The position numbers and the translations under genes are program-made. The notes under the pieces are model-generated. The model was not told where the DNA came from. It did no database searches and saw only the letters and a program-made list of their open reading frames with translations. A stretch of DNA of 64,000 nucleotides from Pseudopedobacter sp038243635. Its GTDB lineage: Bacteria; Bacteroidota; Bacteroidia; Sphingobacteriales; Sphingobacteriaceae. Where the stretch lies: positions 23,206-87,205 of the forward strand of contig JBBSQW010000017.1 of NCBI GenBank assembly GCA_038243635.1, in the 5' to 3' direction. Below, in pieces: positions 25,907 to 34,234 of the stretch (positions are counted from its first letter, which is position 1; every line of letters begins with the position of its first letter).

Positions 25907-27367
25907 ATGTCTCAATCATTAACTATATATAATACGCTTAGCCGAAAAAAAGAAGAGTTTAAAGCTTTAAACGCACCCTTTGTTGGCATGTATGTTTGTG
26001 GTCCAACGGTTTACAGCGATGTGCATTTAGGCAATTGCCGTACGTTTATTTCTTTTGATATTATTTACCGTTACCTTACTTATTTAGGTTATAAAGTTCG
26101 TTATGTGCGCAACATTACAGATGCAGGTCATTTAGAAAGCGATGGCGATGTTGGGGAGGATAAAATTTCTAAAAAAGCGAAATTGGCGGCAGTTGAGCCA
26201 ATGGAGATTGTACAGAAATATAGTGTAGATTTTCATCAAGTCATGCAAACGTTTAACGTTTTGCCCCCGAGTATCGAGCCTACCGCAACCGGACATATTA
26301 TTGAACAAATTGAGATGGTGAAAACCATTTTGGCAACTGGTTTAGCTTACGAGGTTAACGGAACCATTTATTTTGATGTAGAAAAGTACAATCAAAAAGA
26401 AAACTATGGCGCATTAAGCAACCGTAAGCTAGAAGATTTGTTGAATAATACTCGCGATTTAGGCGGACAAAATGAAAAACACGGGCCGTTAGATTTTGCA
26501 CTTTGGATTAAAGCAAAGCCAGAACATTTAATGCAGTGGCCTTCTCCTTGGGGGAACGGTTTTCCGGGTTGGCACTTAGAATGTTCTGCCATGAGCAATA
26601 AATATTTAGGTAGCCAATTTGATATTCACGGTGGCGGAATGGATTTAGCACCAACGCACCACACCAACGAAATTGCACAAAACGTCGCTGCTTGTGGCCA
26701 ACAGCCGGCAAATTATTGGATACACACCAATATGCTTACGGTTAATGGGCAAAAAATGTCTAAGTCTCTAGGCAATAGTTTTTTACCACGTGAACTTTTC
26801 TCTGGCGAACACCCTTTGCTAAACAAAGGCTACAGTCCAATGGTGGTAAAGTTTTTTATGCTACAGGCGCATTATCGCAGCACCTTAGATTTTTCTAACG
26901 AAGCTTTAGATGCTAGCGAAAAAGGTTTTAAGCGCTTAATGTATGCCATTTCGTTACTGGACAAACTAAAGACCAGCTCCACTTCAGAAGTTGATGTAAA
27001 AGCCATTGAAGCGAAGTTTAGGGCAGCAATGGACGACGATTTTAACTCACCAGTTTTAATAGCAGAACTTTTTGATGTTGCCAGAATCATAAATTCCATC
27101 CACGATGGAAAGATGCAGATTAGCCAAGAACATTTGTCCGCATTAAAACCGTTGCTTCAAGCATTTATGGAGGATGTTTTGGGTTTAAAAAACGACATTC
27201 AAGCTACTAATGATTTAGAGCCCGTGATGGATTTTATCTTGAACATCCGCACCGACGCAAAAGCCAATAGAGATTACGCTACTTCAGATAAAATACGCAT
27301 CGGCTTAAACGAAATAGGTTTTAATGTTAAAGACGGTAAAGAAGGCAGTACTTGGTCAAAAAAGTAA
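25907..27367 (+). CDS. cysS: cysteinyl-tRNA synthetase
   Basis: ATG 25907 is preferred because MSQSLTIYNTLSRKKEEF is the normal family N-terminus; the frame is open back to 25865 with unrelated residues. The 486-residue class I enzyme has MYVCGPTVYSDVHLGNCRTF (zinc-binding Cys and the HIGH-type HLGN), FPGWHLECSAM, HGGGMDLAPTHHTNEIAQ (further zinc ligands) and QKMSKSLGN (KMSKS loop). It charges tRNA-Cys in the cytoplasm. The C-terminal DALR-type helical domain is complete. It is probably transcribed alone or with the tag gene about 100 bases downstream. Confidence 0.97.
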   Translation: MSQSLTIYNTLSRKKEEFKALNAPFVGMYVCGPTVYSDVHLGNCRTFISFDIIYRYLTYLGYKVRYVRNITDAGHLESDGDVGEDKISKKAKLAAVEPMEIVQKYSVDFHQVMQTFNVLPPSIEPTATGHIIEQIEMVKTILATGLAYEVNGTIYFDVEKYNQKENYGALSNRKLEDLLNNTRDLGGQNEKHGPLDFALWIKAKPEHLMQWPSPWGNGFPGWHLECSAMSNKYLGSQFDIHGGGMDLAPTHHTNEIAQNVAACGQQPANYWIHTNMLTVNGQKMSKSLGNSFLPRELFSGEHPLLNKGYSPMVVKFFMLQAHYRSTLDFSNEALDASEKGFKRLMYAISLLDKLKTSSTSEVDVKAIEAKFRAAMDDDFNSPVLIAELFDVARIINSIHDGKMQISQEHLSALKPLLQAFMEDVLGLKNDIQATNDLEPVMDFILNIRTDAKANRDYATSDKIRIGLNEIGFNVKDGKEGSTWSKK

Positions 27368-27465
27368 TTTGCAAATTCTTCAGGTTCCTTAGGTTTTAAG
27401 TACAAGAAAATTGGGGTAACGTGTAGCGCATTCGGACGAACTAAAACGGCAATGATGCAAATAGA

Positions 27466-28029
27466 ATGGAAGAAATAAAAAGATGCCATTGGTGCAGAAA
27501 CGACGAGTTATACACCAAATACCATGATGAAGAATGGGGAAAAGAAGTTCATGATGACAAAATATTCTTCGAGTTCTTGGTTCTAGAATCTGCTCAAGCG
27601 GGCTTAAGTTGGATTACCATTTTGCGCAAACGAGAAAATTATCGCAGGCTTTTTGCCGATTTTGACGTGGAGAAAGTGTCGAATTTTACGCCAGAGTACA
27701 TGGAGAACATCTTAAAAGATGCGGGCATCGTCAGAAATCGCTTAAAAGTAGTTTCGGCAGTAAATAATGCGAAGCTGTTTTTAAAAGTTCAGCAAGAATT
27801 TGGTTCCTTTAATGCTTACTTGTATTCTTTTATGCCCAGTGGAACAGCTATCAAAAACCACATTATCAATAGTAAAGACGCCCCAGTTACCACAATAATA
27901 TCTGATACAATTGCTAAAGACATGAAAAAACGCGGCTTTAAGTTTTTCGGTTCCACCATCTGTTATGCGTTTATGCAAGCAACGGGGATGGTAAACGACC
28001 ATGCTACAGATTGTAGTTTTAGCAATTAG
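27466..28029 (+). CDS. tag: DNA-3-methyladenine glycosylase I
   Basis: This 187-residue protein matches the Tag family throughout: RCHWCRNDELYTKYHDEEWG at the start, FFEFLVLESAQAGLSWITIL in the middle and MQATGMVNDHATDC at the end. The four zinc ligands of the family correspond to Cys7, His20, His179 and Cys183, all present. It removes 3-methyladenine from alkylated DNA as the first step of base excision repair. It lies 98 bases after cysS on the same strand. Confidence 0.97.
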   Translation: MEEIKRCHWCRNDELYTKYHDEEWGKEVHDDKIFFEFLVLESAQAGLSWITILRKRENYRRLFADFDVEKVSNFTPEYMENILKDAGIVRNRLKVVSAVNNAKLFLKVQQEFGSFNAYLYSFMPSGTAIKNHIINSKDAPVTTIISDTIAKDMKKRGFKFFGSTICYAFMQATGMVNDHATDCSFSN

Positions 28030-28107
28030 GCTTCGCTCGTTTAAGTTTCAGGGAACTGATGCCAGCGTTTTTATATAAATTTGTCGCTTTGTATTATTTG
28101 CCTATCC

Positions 28108-29100
28108 ATGAAAATATTATATGCCATACAGGGCACCGGAAACGGACATATTAGCCGAGCAAGAGAAATTGTGCCCCTGCTGCAAAAGCATGGAGAGCTA
28201 GATTTACTGATCAGTGGTTCACAGGCTGATGTTTCTTTAACAGAATTTGTGAAGTATAACTTCCATGGTTTTAGCTATGTTTTTGGAAAAAACGGTGGCA
28301 TAGATTATTGGAAGACTGTTAAGGAAATGAATCTAAAACAGTTTTTGAAAGACATGCAGTCTGTGCCGTTTAGAGATTATGATTTAATTATTAATGATTT
28401 TGAACCCATTACAGCTTGGGCCTGCAAAATAAAGAAAATTGAAAGTGTTGCTTTAAGTCATCAAGCTTCTTTTTTATCGCCATTAACGCCGCGTTCGGCA
28501 AAAAGGGAGAAATATGCTGAACTTATTTTGAAATATTATGCACCAACTACACATCAGGTTGGTTTCCATTTTAAAAGCTACGATAATTTTATCCATACGC
28601 CAGTTATCCGCAAGCAAATTAGAGACTTAAATCCTCAAAATCATGGGTATTATACGGTTTATTTGCCAGCGGTTGATGATAAAGTAATTGTGAAATACCT
28701 GCACCAGTTACCAGATGTTAAATGGCAGGTTTTTAGCAAACATCAGCAAACACCCTATCAATACAAAAATGTGAAAGTTCAACAAATCAATAACGAGGCT
28801 TTCAATAAAAGTTTAGAAAACTGCGCAGGATTATTCACCGGAGGCGGCTTTGAAGGCCCTGCAGAAGCACTTTATCTCGGCAAAAAAGTGGTAATGATGC
28901 CGATGAAAGATCAGTTTGAACAAACCTGCAATGCTGCTGCTGCTGAACAAATGGGTTTGCCAATTATCAAAAAAATTGATCAAAACTTAATGAGTGCGTT
29001 GCGCAAGTGGGTGGACGATACGGAAAAAGTTCAGATCAACTTTCCGGATGAAACCGAGAAGATTGTAACTGATTTGGTGAGTAAATTTGCAAGAAAGTAA
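28108..29100 (+). CDS. glycosyltransferase, GT1/GT28-like
   Basis: ATG 28108 gives MKILYAIQGTGNGHISRARE, the classic GT-B start with the glycine-rich GTGNGH loop; the frame is open to 28081 but without a plausible start. The product is 331 residues. The C-terminal half has the donor-site pattern GLFTGGGFEGPAEALYLGKKVVMMP followed by QFEQTCNAAAAEQMG, as in MurG-like and UDP-glucuronosyltransferase-like enzymes. Acceptor and sugar are unknown. It is a cytoplasmic or peripheral membrane enzyme. It stands upstream of a DUF6427 membrane protein gene. Confidence 0.85.
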   Translation: MKILYAIQGTGNGHISRAREIVPLLQKHGELDLLISGSQADVSLTEFVKYNFHGFSYVFGKNGGIDYWKTVKEMNLKQFLKDMQSVPFRDYDLIINDFEPITAWACKIKKIESVALSHQASFLSPLTPRSAKREKYAELILKYYAPTTHQVGFHFKSYDNFIHTPVIRKQIRDLNPQNHGYYTVYLPAVDDKVIVKYLHQLPDVKWQVFSKHQQTPYQYKNVKVQQINNEAFNKSLENCAGLFTGGGFEGPAEALYLGKKVVMMPMKDQFEQTCNAAAAEQMGLPIIKKIDQNLMSALRKWVDDTEKVQINFPDETEKIVTDLVSKFARK

Positions 29101-29128
29101 AATCTGGGGAAAGCAAAAATAATTACAA

Positions 29129-29203
29129 ATGATACGCATGGAAATTTTATCAAATCCTTTATACCTCAACCAATATGCTTATTATTGCCCGTCGGTAAAA
29201 TAA
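29129..29203 (+). CDS. 24-codon open frame before the DUF6427 gene
   Basis: ATG 29129 to TAA 29203 encodes MIRMEILSNPLYLNQYAYYC and a short end, finishing three bases before the next ATG. The close spacing would allow coupled translation, but there is no independent evidence of expression, and it may be chance. Confidence 0.2.
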   Translation: MIRMEILSNPLYLNQYAYYCPSVK

Positions 29204-29206
29204 CGC

Positions 29207-30187
29207 ATGGTACAACAGTTCAGAAATCTAAATTTTATCAATCTATTTTTACTTTTCGTACTTACGTTAGTGCTCCGCATAGGCTTGTTTTTGGATATGC
29301 CCCAGGCAGTAAATTCAGGCTTTATCGAGTTTTTTTCGCGGTTGCTGATCCCTTTCAATTTAGACACCTATTTATCGCCCTTAGCAAACATCTCCATAGC
29401 TATTACGGTAATGTATTTGCAAGCAGTATATTTTAACCAAATCATTAACAAACATGGTATTTTAGGTAAATCTACTTTTTTGCCAGCAGCTAGTTATATT
29501 TTAGTTTGTAGTGTTTTCACTCCCTTTTTATCGTTCACGCCTCCCCTGTTTTGCAACTTTTTCTTGTTATTTATTTTCAATAAAATTTTAGTTGAGTATA
29601 AAAACATTAATTCCATAGCCGCAATGTTTGATTTGGGGTTAGTGGTAGCATTAGGTACGTTATTCTACTTTCCGTTTGTAGGTTTTTTAATGCTTTTATG
29701 GATTGCGCTTTTGCTATTTAAGCCGTTTTCGTGGCGAGAATGGGTGAGTGTTTTAGTCGGCTTTTTAACATTGATGTTTATTCTTGGGGTATACTATTAT
29801 TGGAATGGTAAACTGATGGGTTTTATTGAAATATGGAAGCCATTGTCGAGCAAATTGCCAATTTACATTAACATTGAGGTGTTAGATTACATTGTGCTTT
29901 TCCCAATAGTAGTCTGTATTCTATTGAGCATGTACTATCTAAATCAAAACTTTTTTAAGAGTTACGTTTTGGTACGAAAATCCTTTCAGTTAGCCATTTC
30001 TATTTTCTTTGTGGCAATTCTTACTTTTTATTTAAGACCGGGATTTAGGATTAACCATTTTTTGCTCTGTGCTATTCCCGTAGCACTTTCGCTTTCTTAC
30101 TATTTTGTTAACGCAAAGAAAAAATTAGTTTTTGAAACCCTGTTTATTGCCGTCATTGCCGTGATCATTTACTTCCAATTTTTCTAA
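29207..30187 (+). CDS. DUF6427 family membrane protein
   Basis: The product has 326 residues and about nine hydrophobic helices, starting MVQQFRNLNFINLFLLFVLT. The overall look (PLANISIAITVMYLQAVYFN, PPLFCNFFLLFIFNKIL, LFKPFSWREWVSVLVGFLT) matches the Bacteroidota inner-membrane family DUF6427, which has no known function. The LFKPFSWREW stretch between helices is the most conserved-looking part. It probably shares a transcript with the glycosyltransferase upstream, which hints at envelope assembly, but that is inference only. Confidence 0.8.
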   Translation: MVQQFRNLNFINLFLLFVLTLVLRIGLFLDMPQAVNSGFIEFFSRLLIPFNLDTYLSPLANISIAITVMYLQAVYFNQIINKHGILGKSTFLPAASYILVCSVFTPFLSFTPPLFCNFFLLFIFNKILVEYKNINSIAAMFDLGLVVALGTLFYFPFVGFLMLLWIALLLFKPFSWREWVSVLVGFLTLMFILGVYYYWNGKLMGFIEIWKPLSSKLPIYINIEVLDYIVLFPIVVCILLSMYYLNQNFFKSYVLVRKSFQLAISIFFVAILTFYLRPGFRINHFLLCAIPVALSLSYYFVNAKKKLVFETLFIAVIAVIIYFQFF

Positions 30188-30225
30188 GCGCTTTCGTTTA
30201 ACTTTTTTTAACAGATAAGTGCCGG

Positions 30226-30252
30226 TTGAACTGTTAAATTTTGATATTTTTG
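30226..30252 (+). promoter_or_regulatory. possible promoter for the coaX operon
   Basis: TTG at 30226-30228 and TATTTTTG at 30245-30252, which fits TAnnTTTG exactly, are separated by 16 bases. That spacing is on the short side for Bacteroidota. It is placed about 60 bases before the small ORF and 200 before coaX. Confidence 0.35.
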
Positions 30253-30313
30253 TATCGAATAAGCGATTTTTGTGTTTTCAGTATTGATTTTTCGACTATT
30301 TAATTGATATAAA

Positions 30314-30457
30314 ATGAAAGTTGGGTGTATTGTTTTTCCAAGTTTAAGCGGTGGCCAAAATTGTGGTTACTTGTTGCAAAATCTTGCGGATTCAATTTTG
30401 GGAACTCAAGGCGGTTTAATGTTTTTCGAATCTACCTTAGGAACATTAAATGCCTAA
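30314..30457 (+). CDS. 47-residue ORF overlapping the coaX start
   Basis: ATG 30314 to TAA 30457 encodes MKVGCIVFPSLSGGQNCGYL followed by a hydrophobic-polar stretch ending FFESTLGTLNA. Its last eight bases overlap the coaX ATG, a typical coupling arrangement, and a -7-like element lies upstream. No family was recognised. It could be a leader peptide, a small protein or chance. Confidence 0.35.
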   Translation: MKVGCIVFPSLSGGQNCGYLLQNLADSILGTQGGLMFFESTLGTLNA

Positions 30458-31199
30458 CCTAGTTATTGACATTGGTAACTCTTTTGTAAAGCTTGCCGTT
30501 TTTGAACACAACGAAATCGTTTACAGTCAAACGTCTTCAACGATCACCACAGATTTTGTTAGCCAATTAATCAAAAGCAAAAAAGTAGATAACTTCATCG
30601 TATCCTCAGTTAGAAACGAAATTGGTTTTGAGGATGACGTTATTGCAAGCCAAGTCAATTACGTTAAATTCAATACGCATACTAAATCACCTATAAAAAA
30701 TAAATATCAAACTCCCCAAAGCTTGGGCTTGGATAGGCTAGCACTTGTAATTGCTGCCCATCACTTATACCCAACGCAAGCAGTTTTGGTAATAGATGCG
30801 GGCACTTGCATTACTTACGATAGCGTAGATGCAGAAGCAAATTATTTTGGTGGAAGTATCTCGCCCGGAATTAAAATGCGCTTTGATGCCATGCATCATT
30901 TTACTTCAAAACTGCCACAGCTTAGCTTTGATACAAGTTTTGACAGAGATTTTGGAAGCAGCAGCGAAGAAGCCATAAGTTCCGGCGCAATAAACGGAAG
31001 CGTTTATGAGGCAGAAGGTTTTATAAAAGCTTTTTTAAGTAAACACAAAAACGGAAAAATTATACTATCAGGTGGTGATTCTTCGTTTTTTGATTCAAAA
31101 TTTAAAAACAGCATATTTGCAAACTTAATTTTACATGAACCTAATTTAGTTTTAATAGGTTTAAATACGGTTGTTAACTATCAGCATGATCTTAAATAA
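30450..31199 (+). CDS. coaX: type III pantothenate kinase
   Basis: This 249-residue protein is of the ASKHA fold, with the phosphate-1 motif LVIDIGNSFVKLAVF at the N-terminus, GLDRLALVIAAHHLYP, the phosphate-2 motif VIDAGTCITYD with YFGGSISPGIKMRF, and ILSGGDSSFF near the end. It phosphorylates pantothenate, the first step of coenzyme A synthesis, and unlike type I and II enzymes is not inhibited by CoA. It overlaps the next gene by 14 bases if that gene starts at 31186, so coaX, the outer-membrane protein and lptC look like one operon. Confidence 0.96.
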   Translation: MPNLVIDIGNSFVKLAVFEHNEIVYSQTSSTITTDFVSQLIKSKKVDNFIVSSVRNEIGFEDDVIASQVNYVKFNTHTKSPIKNKYQTPQSLGLDRLALVIAAHHLYPTQAVLVIDAGTCITYDSVDAEANYFGGSISPGIKMRFDAMHHFTSKLPQLSFDTSFDRDFGSSSEEAISSGAINGSVYEAEGFIKAFLSKHKNGKIILSGGDSSFFDSKFKNSIFANLILHEPNLVLIGLNTVVNYQHDLK

Positions 31200-32472
31200 A
31201 AAATATTTCCTCTCCTTTGCAGTTTTGTTTGCAATAACGTCTACTGTAATGGCACAATCTACCATCAACTCGCCATACTCAAAATACGGAGTCGGAAACT
31301 TAAAGGGTAGCTACTTGCCCCAACAAAAGGCAATTGGAAACTTAGGTTACGGTATAAGTACCGTTGGCGCTTATCAAAACATTAACATTTCTAATCCAGC
31401 ATCTTACTCAAACCTGCGTTTAACGGTTTTTGATATAGGTATAAGTGGTTATAATCAAGGTTTAAAAAAAGGAAGTGTATCTGAAAGTAGCTTCAATGCA
31501 ACATTAAGCCACTTGTTAATTGCTGTTCCAGTTTCAAAAAAATCAGCGTTAAGCTTTGGCTTGTTACCTTATAGTAACTTAGGTTACCAGTTTAAAAACA
31601 GCAGCCAAGTTGATACTTTTACTGTAGATCATGTTTACTCTGGCGAAGGTGGCTTAACCAGAGCGTATTTAGGATACGGGATTGCGTTCGGTAAACACTT
31701 AAGTGTTGGTGTTAACATGAATTATACTTTCGGAAATCTAAAAGAAATCAAAGCAACAGAATTCTCCAAGTATGTTGGGTTTCTTAACTCAAAAACGGAA
31801 AATGATAATTCTGTTGGAGGTTTAAATTTTGATTTTGGTGCACAGTACATTACTGCATTAGGTAAAAATACAAGGTTAACATTGGGTTATACGGGAGGCG
31901 TAAAAACACAATTGAATACAAAATTTTCTCAACTTTCAACCCGTTATACCAGTACCTCTGATGCTAGTTTTAGAGCAGATACAGTTGCATTTGCTGACGG
32001 TGTTAAAGGAAACTTAACTTTACCTGCTAATCACAATTTCGGTTTCAGTATCGAACGGCAAAATAAATGGTTAATCGGTGCTGATTTTAGAATGGCACAA
32101 TGGTCTGATTTTGATAAAACGGGTTCAACGGATGATTTAAATGATAGTTGGGGTTTTTCTGTAGGTGGTCAAATTACACCAAATGTTAATGCCGTTACAA
32201 ATTATTTGAAATTAATTGATTATCGCCTTGGAGTAAGCTACGATAAGTCTTACGTGACTTTGGGAACCCAGAATATCAATGTGAAGTCAATAAACTTTGG
32301 TTTTGGTTTTCCACTGATCTCTGGTAGAAACGCATTTTACAAAATTAACTTAGCAACAGAGTTAGGTACGAGAGGAACGCTAAGTAATAATTTAGTAAAA
32401 GAGAACTTTGCAAACATTCACTTAGGTTTCACCATTAATGATAAATGGTTTCAGAAGTATAAGTACGATTAA
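31186..32472 (+). CDS. outer-membrane beta-barrel protein
   Basis: ATG 31186 begins a signal peptide (MILNKKYFLSFAVLFAITST, cut after MAQ); the earlier ATG at 31171 adds five residues. The 428-residue product is made of alternating strands with aromatic ends (NSPYSKYGVGNL, LSFGLLPYSNLGYQF, LSVGVNMNYTFGNL, INFGFGFPLISG) and ends with FTINDKWFQKYKYD. This fits an outer-membrane barrel distantly like FadL/PorV-type proteins. Its place between coaX and lptC is a familiar Bacteroidota arrangement. A role in envelope building is possible but not shown by the sequence. Confidence 0.8.
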   Translation: MILNKKYFLSFAVLFAITSTVMAQSTINSPYSKYGVGNLKGSYLPQQKAIGNLGYGISTVGAYQNINISNPASYSNLRLTVFDIGISGYNQGLKKGSVSESSFNATLSHLLIAVPVSKKSALSFGLLPYSNLGYQFKNSSQVDTFTVDHVYSGEGGLTRAYLGYGIAFGKHLSVGVNMNYTFGNLKEIKATEFSKYVGFLNSKTENDNSVGGLNFDFGAQYITALGKNTRLTLGYTGGVKTQLNTKFSQLSTRYTSTSDASFRADTVAFADGVKGNLTLPANHNFGFSIERQNKWLIGADFRMAQWSDFDKTGSTDDLNDSWGFSVGGQITPNVNAVTNYLKLIDYRLGVSYDKSYVTLGTQNINVKSINFGFGFPLISGRNAFYKINLATELGTRGTLSNNLVKENFANIHLGFTINDKWFQKYKYD

Positions 32473-32476
32473 TACT

Positions 32477-33034
32477 ATGAAAAGAAGCCTTCTTTTTTGC
32501 TGTTCTTTTATTTTGATAAATATTTTTGCATCCTGTGAAAACGACCTAAGCAAGGTTAAGGAAATTGAGTTAAAGCAGAAGGAAGACGTAGAAATTACCA
32601 AAGGTGCGGAAATTATTTACAGTGATTCTGCTCACGTAAAAGCTAAACTAACGACGCCAATTTTATACAATCATAAAACTAGCAACCCTTATTACGAGAT
32701 GCCGAAAGGCATTAAAGTAATTTTCTTCGATAAAGATTTAAAGCAAACCAGTACGGTCACGTCTGATTATGCTATCCGTAAAGAAAATCAAAAAATTGTT
32801 GAGCTTAAGAAAAATGTGGTAGCAACTAACGCAGAAGGAAAAACGTTTAAGTCTGAAGAGTTAATTTGGGACGAGAACCTGAAGCGCTTTTATTCTAATA
32901 AATTGGTGACCATTAACACTGATGGTAATTTAATTACCGGTCCTGGTTTTTGGTCTAACGAAGATTTTTCTTACTACGAAATTAAGCAAGGTTCTGGAAC
33001 TTTCAACTTTAAAGGAGAGTTAAACGAGCAATAA
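32477..33034 (+). CDS. lptC: LPS export ABC transporter periplasmic protein LptC
   Basis: ATG 32477 begins MKRSLLFCCSFILINIFASC, giving a lipoprotein-type signal with Cys at the end; the frame from 32438 only overlaps the gene before. The 185-residue product has the LptC/YrbK beta-jellyroll pattern: GAEIIYSDSAHVKAKLTTPI, then YEMPKGIKVIFFD, then VVELKKNVV-like and LVTINTDGNLITGPGFWSN repeats. LptC hands lipopolysaccharide from LptBFG to LptA across the periplasm. Here it would be lipid-anchored and not held by the usual transmembrane helix, as is common in Bacteroidota. Confidence 0.9.
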   Translation: MKRSLLFCCSFILINIFASCENDLSKVKEIELKQKEDVEITKGAEIIYSDSAHVKAKLTTPILYNHKTSNPYYEMPKGIKVIFFDKDLKQTSTVTSDYAIRKENQKIVELKKNVVATNAEGKTFKSEELIWDENLKRFYSNKLVTINTDGNLITGPGFWSNEDFSYYEIKQGSGTFNFKGELNEQ

Positions 33035-33045
33035 CGAACTTCTAA

Positions 33046-33201
33046 GTCATTGCGAGGCGGGCTGGTCCTGTGCGTAAATGCGCTATGGCAGTCTTAGAGT
33101 TATTTTGATTTGCCGCATTTTTTTTGCTTGTACTTTAAAAAAGACGGTTCATCCTTCGTATGTTTGAGATTGCCACGGTTTGAAAAAAGCCTCGCAATGA
33201 C
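33046..33201. repeat. MITE-like element with 13-bp terminal inverted repeats
   Basis: GTCATTGCGAGGC at 33046-33058 and its exact complement at 33189-33201 bound a 156-base non-coding element. The inside holds more partly complementary parts (around GGCAGTC and GATTGCCACGG). Related words occur at 6313-6340. It sits between the 3' ends of lptC and dapF, so it may also act as a two-way terminator. Confidence 0.7.
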
Positions 33202-33232
33202 GTCGTAATGTGTAGCCAACATCCTTCACAAA

Positions 33233-34027
33233 CTAAAAACTCAATTTGCCTTTAAAAACCTGTTTAGCAGGTCCTTCTAAAAATATTTCGGTGAAAATTT
33301 TACCATCGTAATTAAACCTAATATTTAACTCGCCGCCTAAAACCTTAATCGGAGTTTCTATAGTGCCGGTTTGTCCATTTGCATAGGAATTAGCTAATGC
33401 AACCGCGGTCACACCTGTTCCACAAGCATATGTCTCATCTTCTACACCGCGTTCATACGTACGTACAAATAAATGATCTGCTTTTACTTCAACAAAATTA
33501 ATGTTTATGCCCTCTGCTTTGTAGGTTTCATTGTACCTAATTGCTTTTCCTTCCGCAAATACGTCTTTATCGGCTACTCGTTCTGCAAATTTTACGTAAT
33601 GTGGCGAACCCGTATTTAAAACAAAGTCGTTTCCGTCTTTCTCAATATGCGTCACGTCAATCATCTGTAAACTCACCCAATCACCCGAGTCCGAAATTTT
33701 GGCATAATGCGGCCCGTCAACGGCAATAAAAGTAGTTTCCGTATCGATTACGCCTAAAAACTTTGCAAAGGCAACAATGCATCTCCCTCCGTTTCCACAC
33801 ATACTGCTTGGGTTTCCATCAGCATTGTAATAAACCATCTTAAAATCGAAACCTTCGGCAGGTTCTAGAAACATAACTCCGTCTCCGCCAACACCAAATC
33901 TTCTGTCGCAAATTTGAGCAAGTTTCTCTGGTGCACTGTGCTGATAAGCTAAATTACGGTTGTCTACCATAATAAAGTCATTTCCAGCGCCTTGGTATTT
34001 ATAAAACGGTAATTGTTGTACAGACAT
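33233..34027 (-). CDS. dapF: diaminopimelate epimerase
   Basis: This 264-residue protein has both catalytic cysteines: one in SSMCGNGGRC and one in YACGTGVTAVA. It also has the N-terminal YQGAGNDFIMVDNR signature. It interconverts LL- and meso-diaminopimelate in the cytoplasm for lysine and peptidoglycan synthesis. It is complete and of normal length. The gene stands alone on the minus strand, convergent with lptC and divergent from the DegP-type gene. Confidence 0.97.
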   Translation of the reverse strand: MSVQQLPFYKYQGAGNDFIMVDNRNLAYQHSAPEKLAQICDRRFGVGGDGVMFLEPAEGFDFKMVYYNADGNPSSMCGNGGRCIVAFAKFLGVIDTETTFIAVDGPHYAKISDSGDWVSLQMIDVTHIEKDGNDFVLNTGSPHYVKFAERVADKDVFAEGKAIRYNETYKAEGININFVEVKADHLFVRTYERGVEDETYACGTGVTAVALANSYANGQTGTIETPIKVLGGELNIRFNYDGKIFTEIFLEGPAKQVFKGKLSF

Positions 34028-34165
34028 GGTGCAAAAATGAGTAAATTAGATGGTTTAAGCAATTTCTTGTTAGGTCGATTACATTTCTATGATTAGAAAT
34101 ATTAAGAGATTAAGTTACACGCAATAGGTTTAACAATTTTTAACAGAAAAAGATGCAACAACAGG

Positions 34166-34197
34166 TTGCAAATAGCGTCTTAATGGTATTATTTTTG
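34166..34197 (+). promoter_or_regulatory. promoter of the DegP-type protease gene
   Basis: TTG at 34166-34168 and TATTTTTG at 34190-34197 are 21 bases apart, which fits the Bacteroidota -33/-7 pattern well. The start codon is 38 bases downstream. Confidence 0.6.
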
Positions 34198-34234
34198 AAA
34201 GTCAATATTTTATAATTTCAAATACAAAAAAAAA

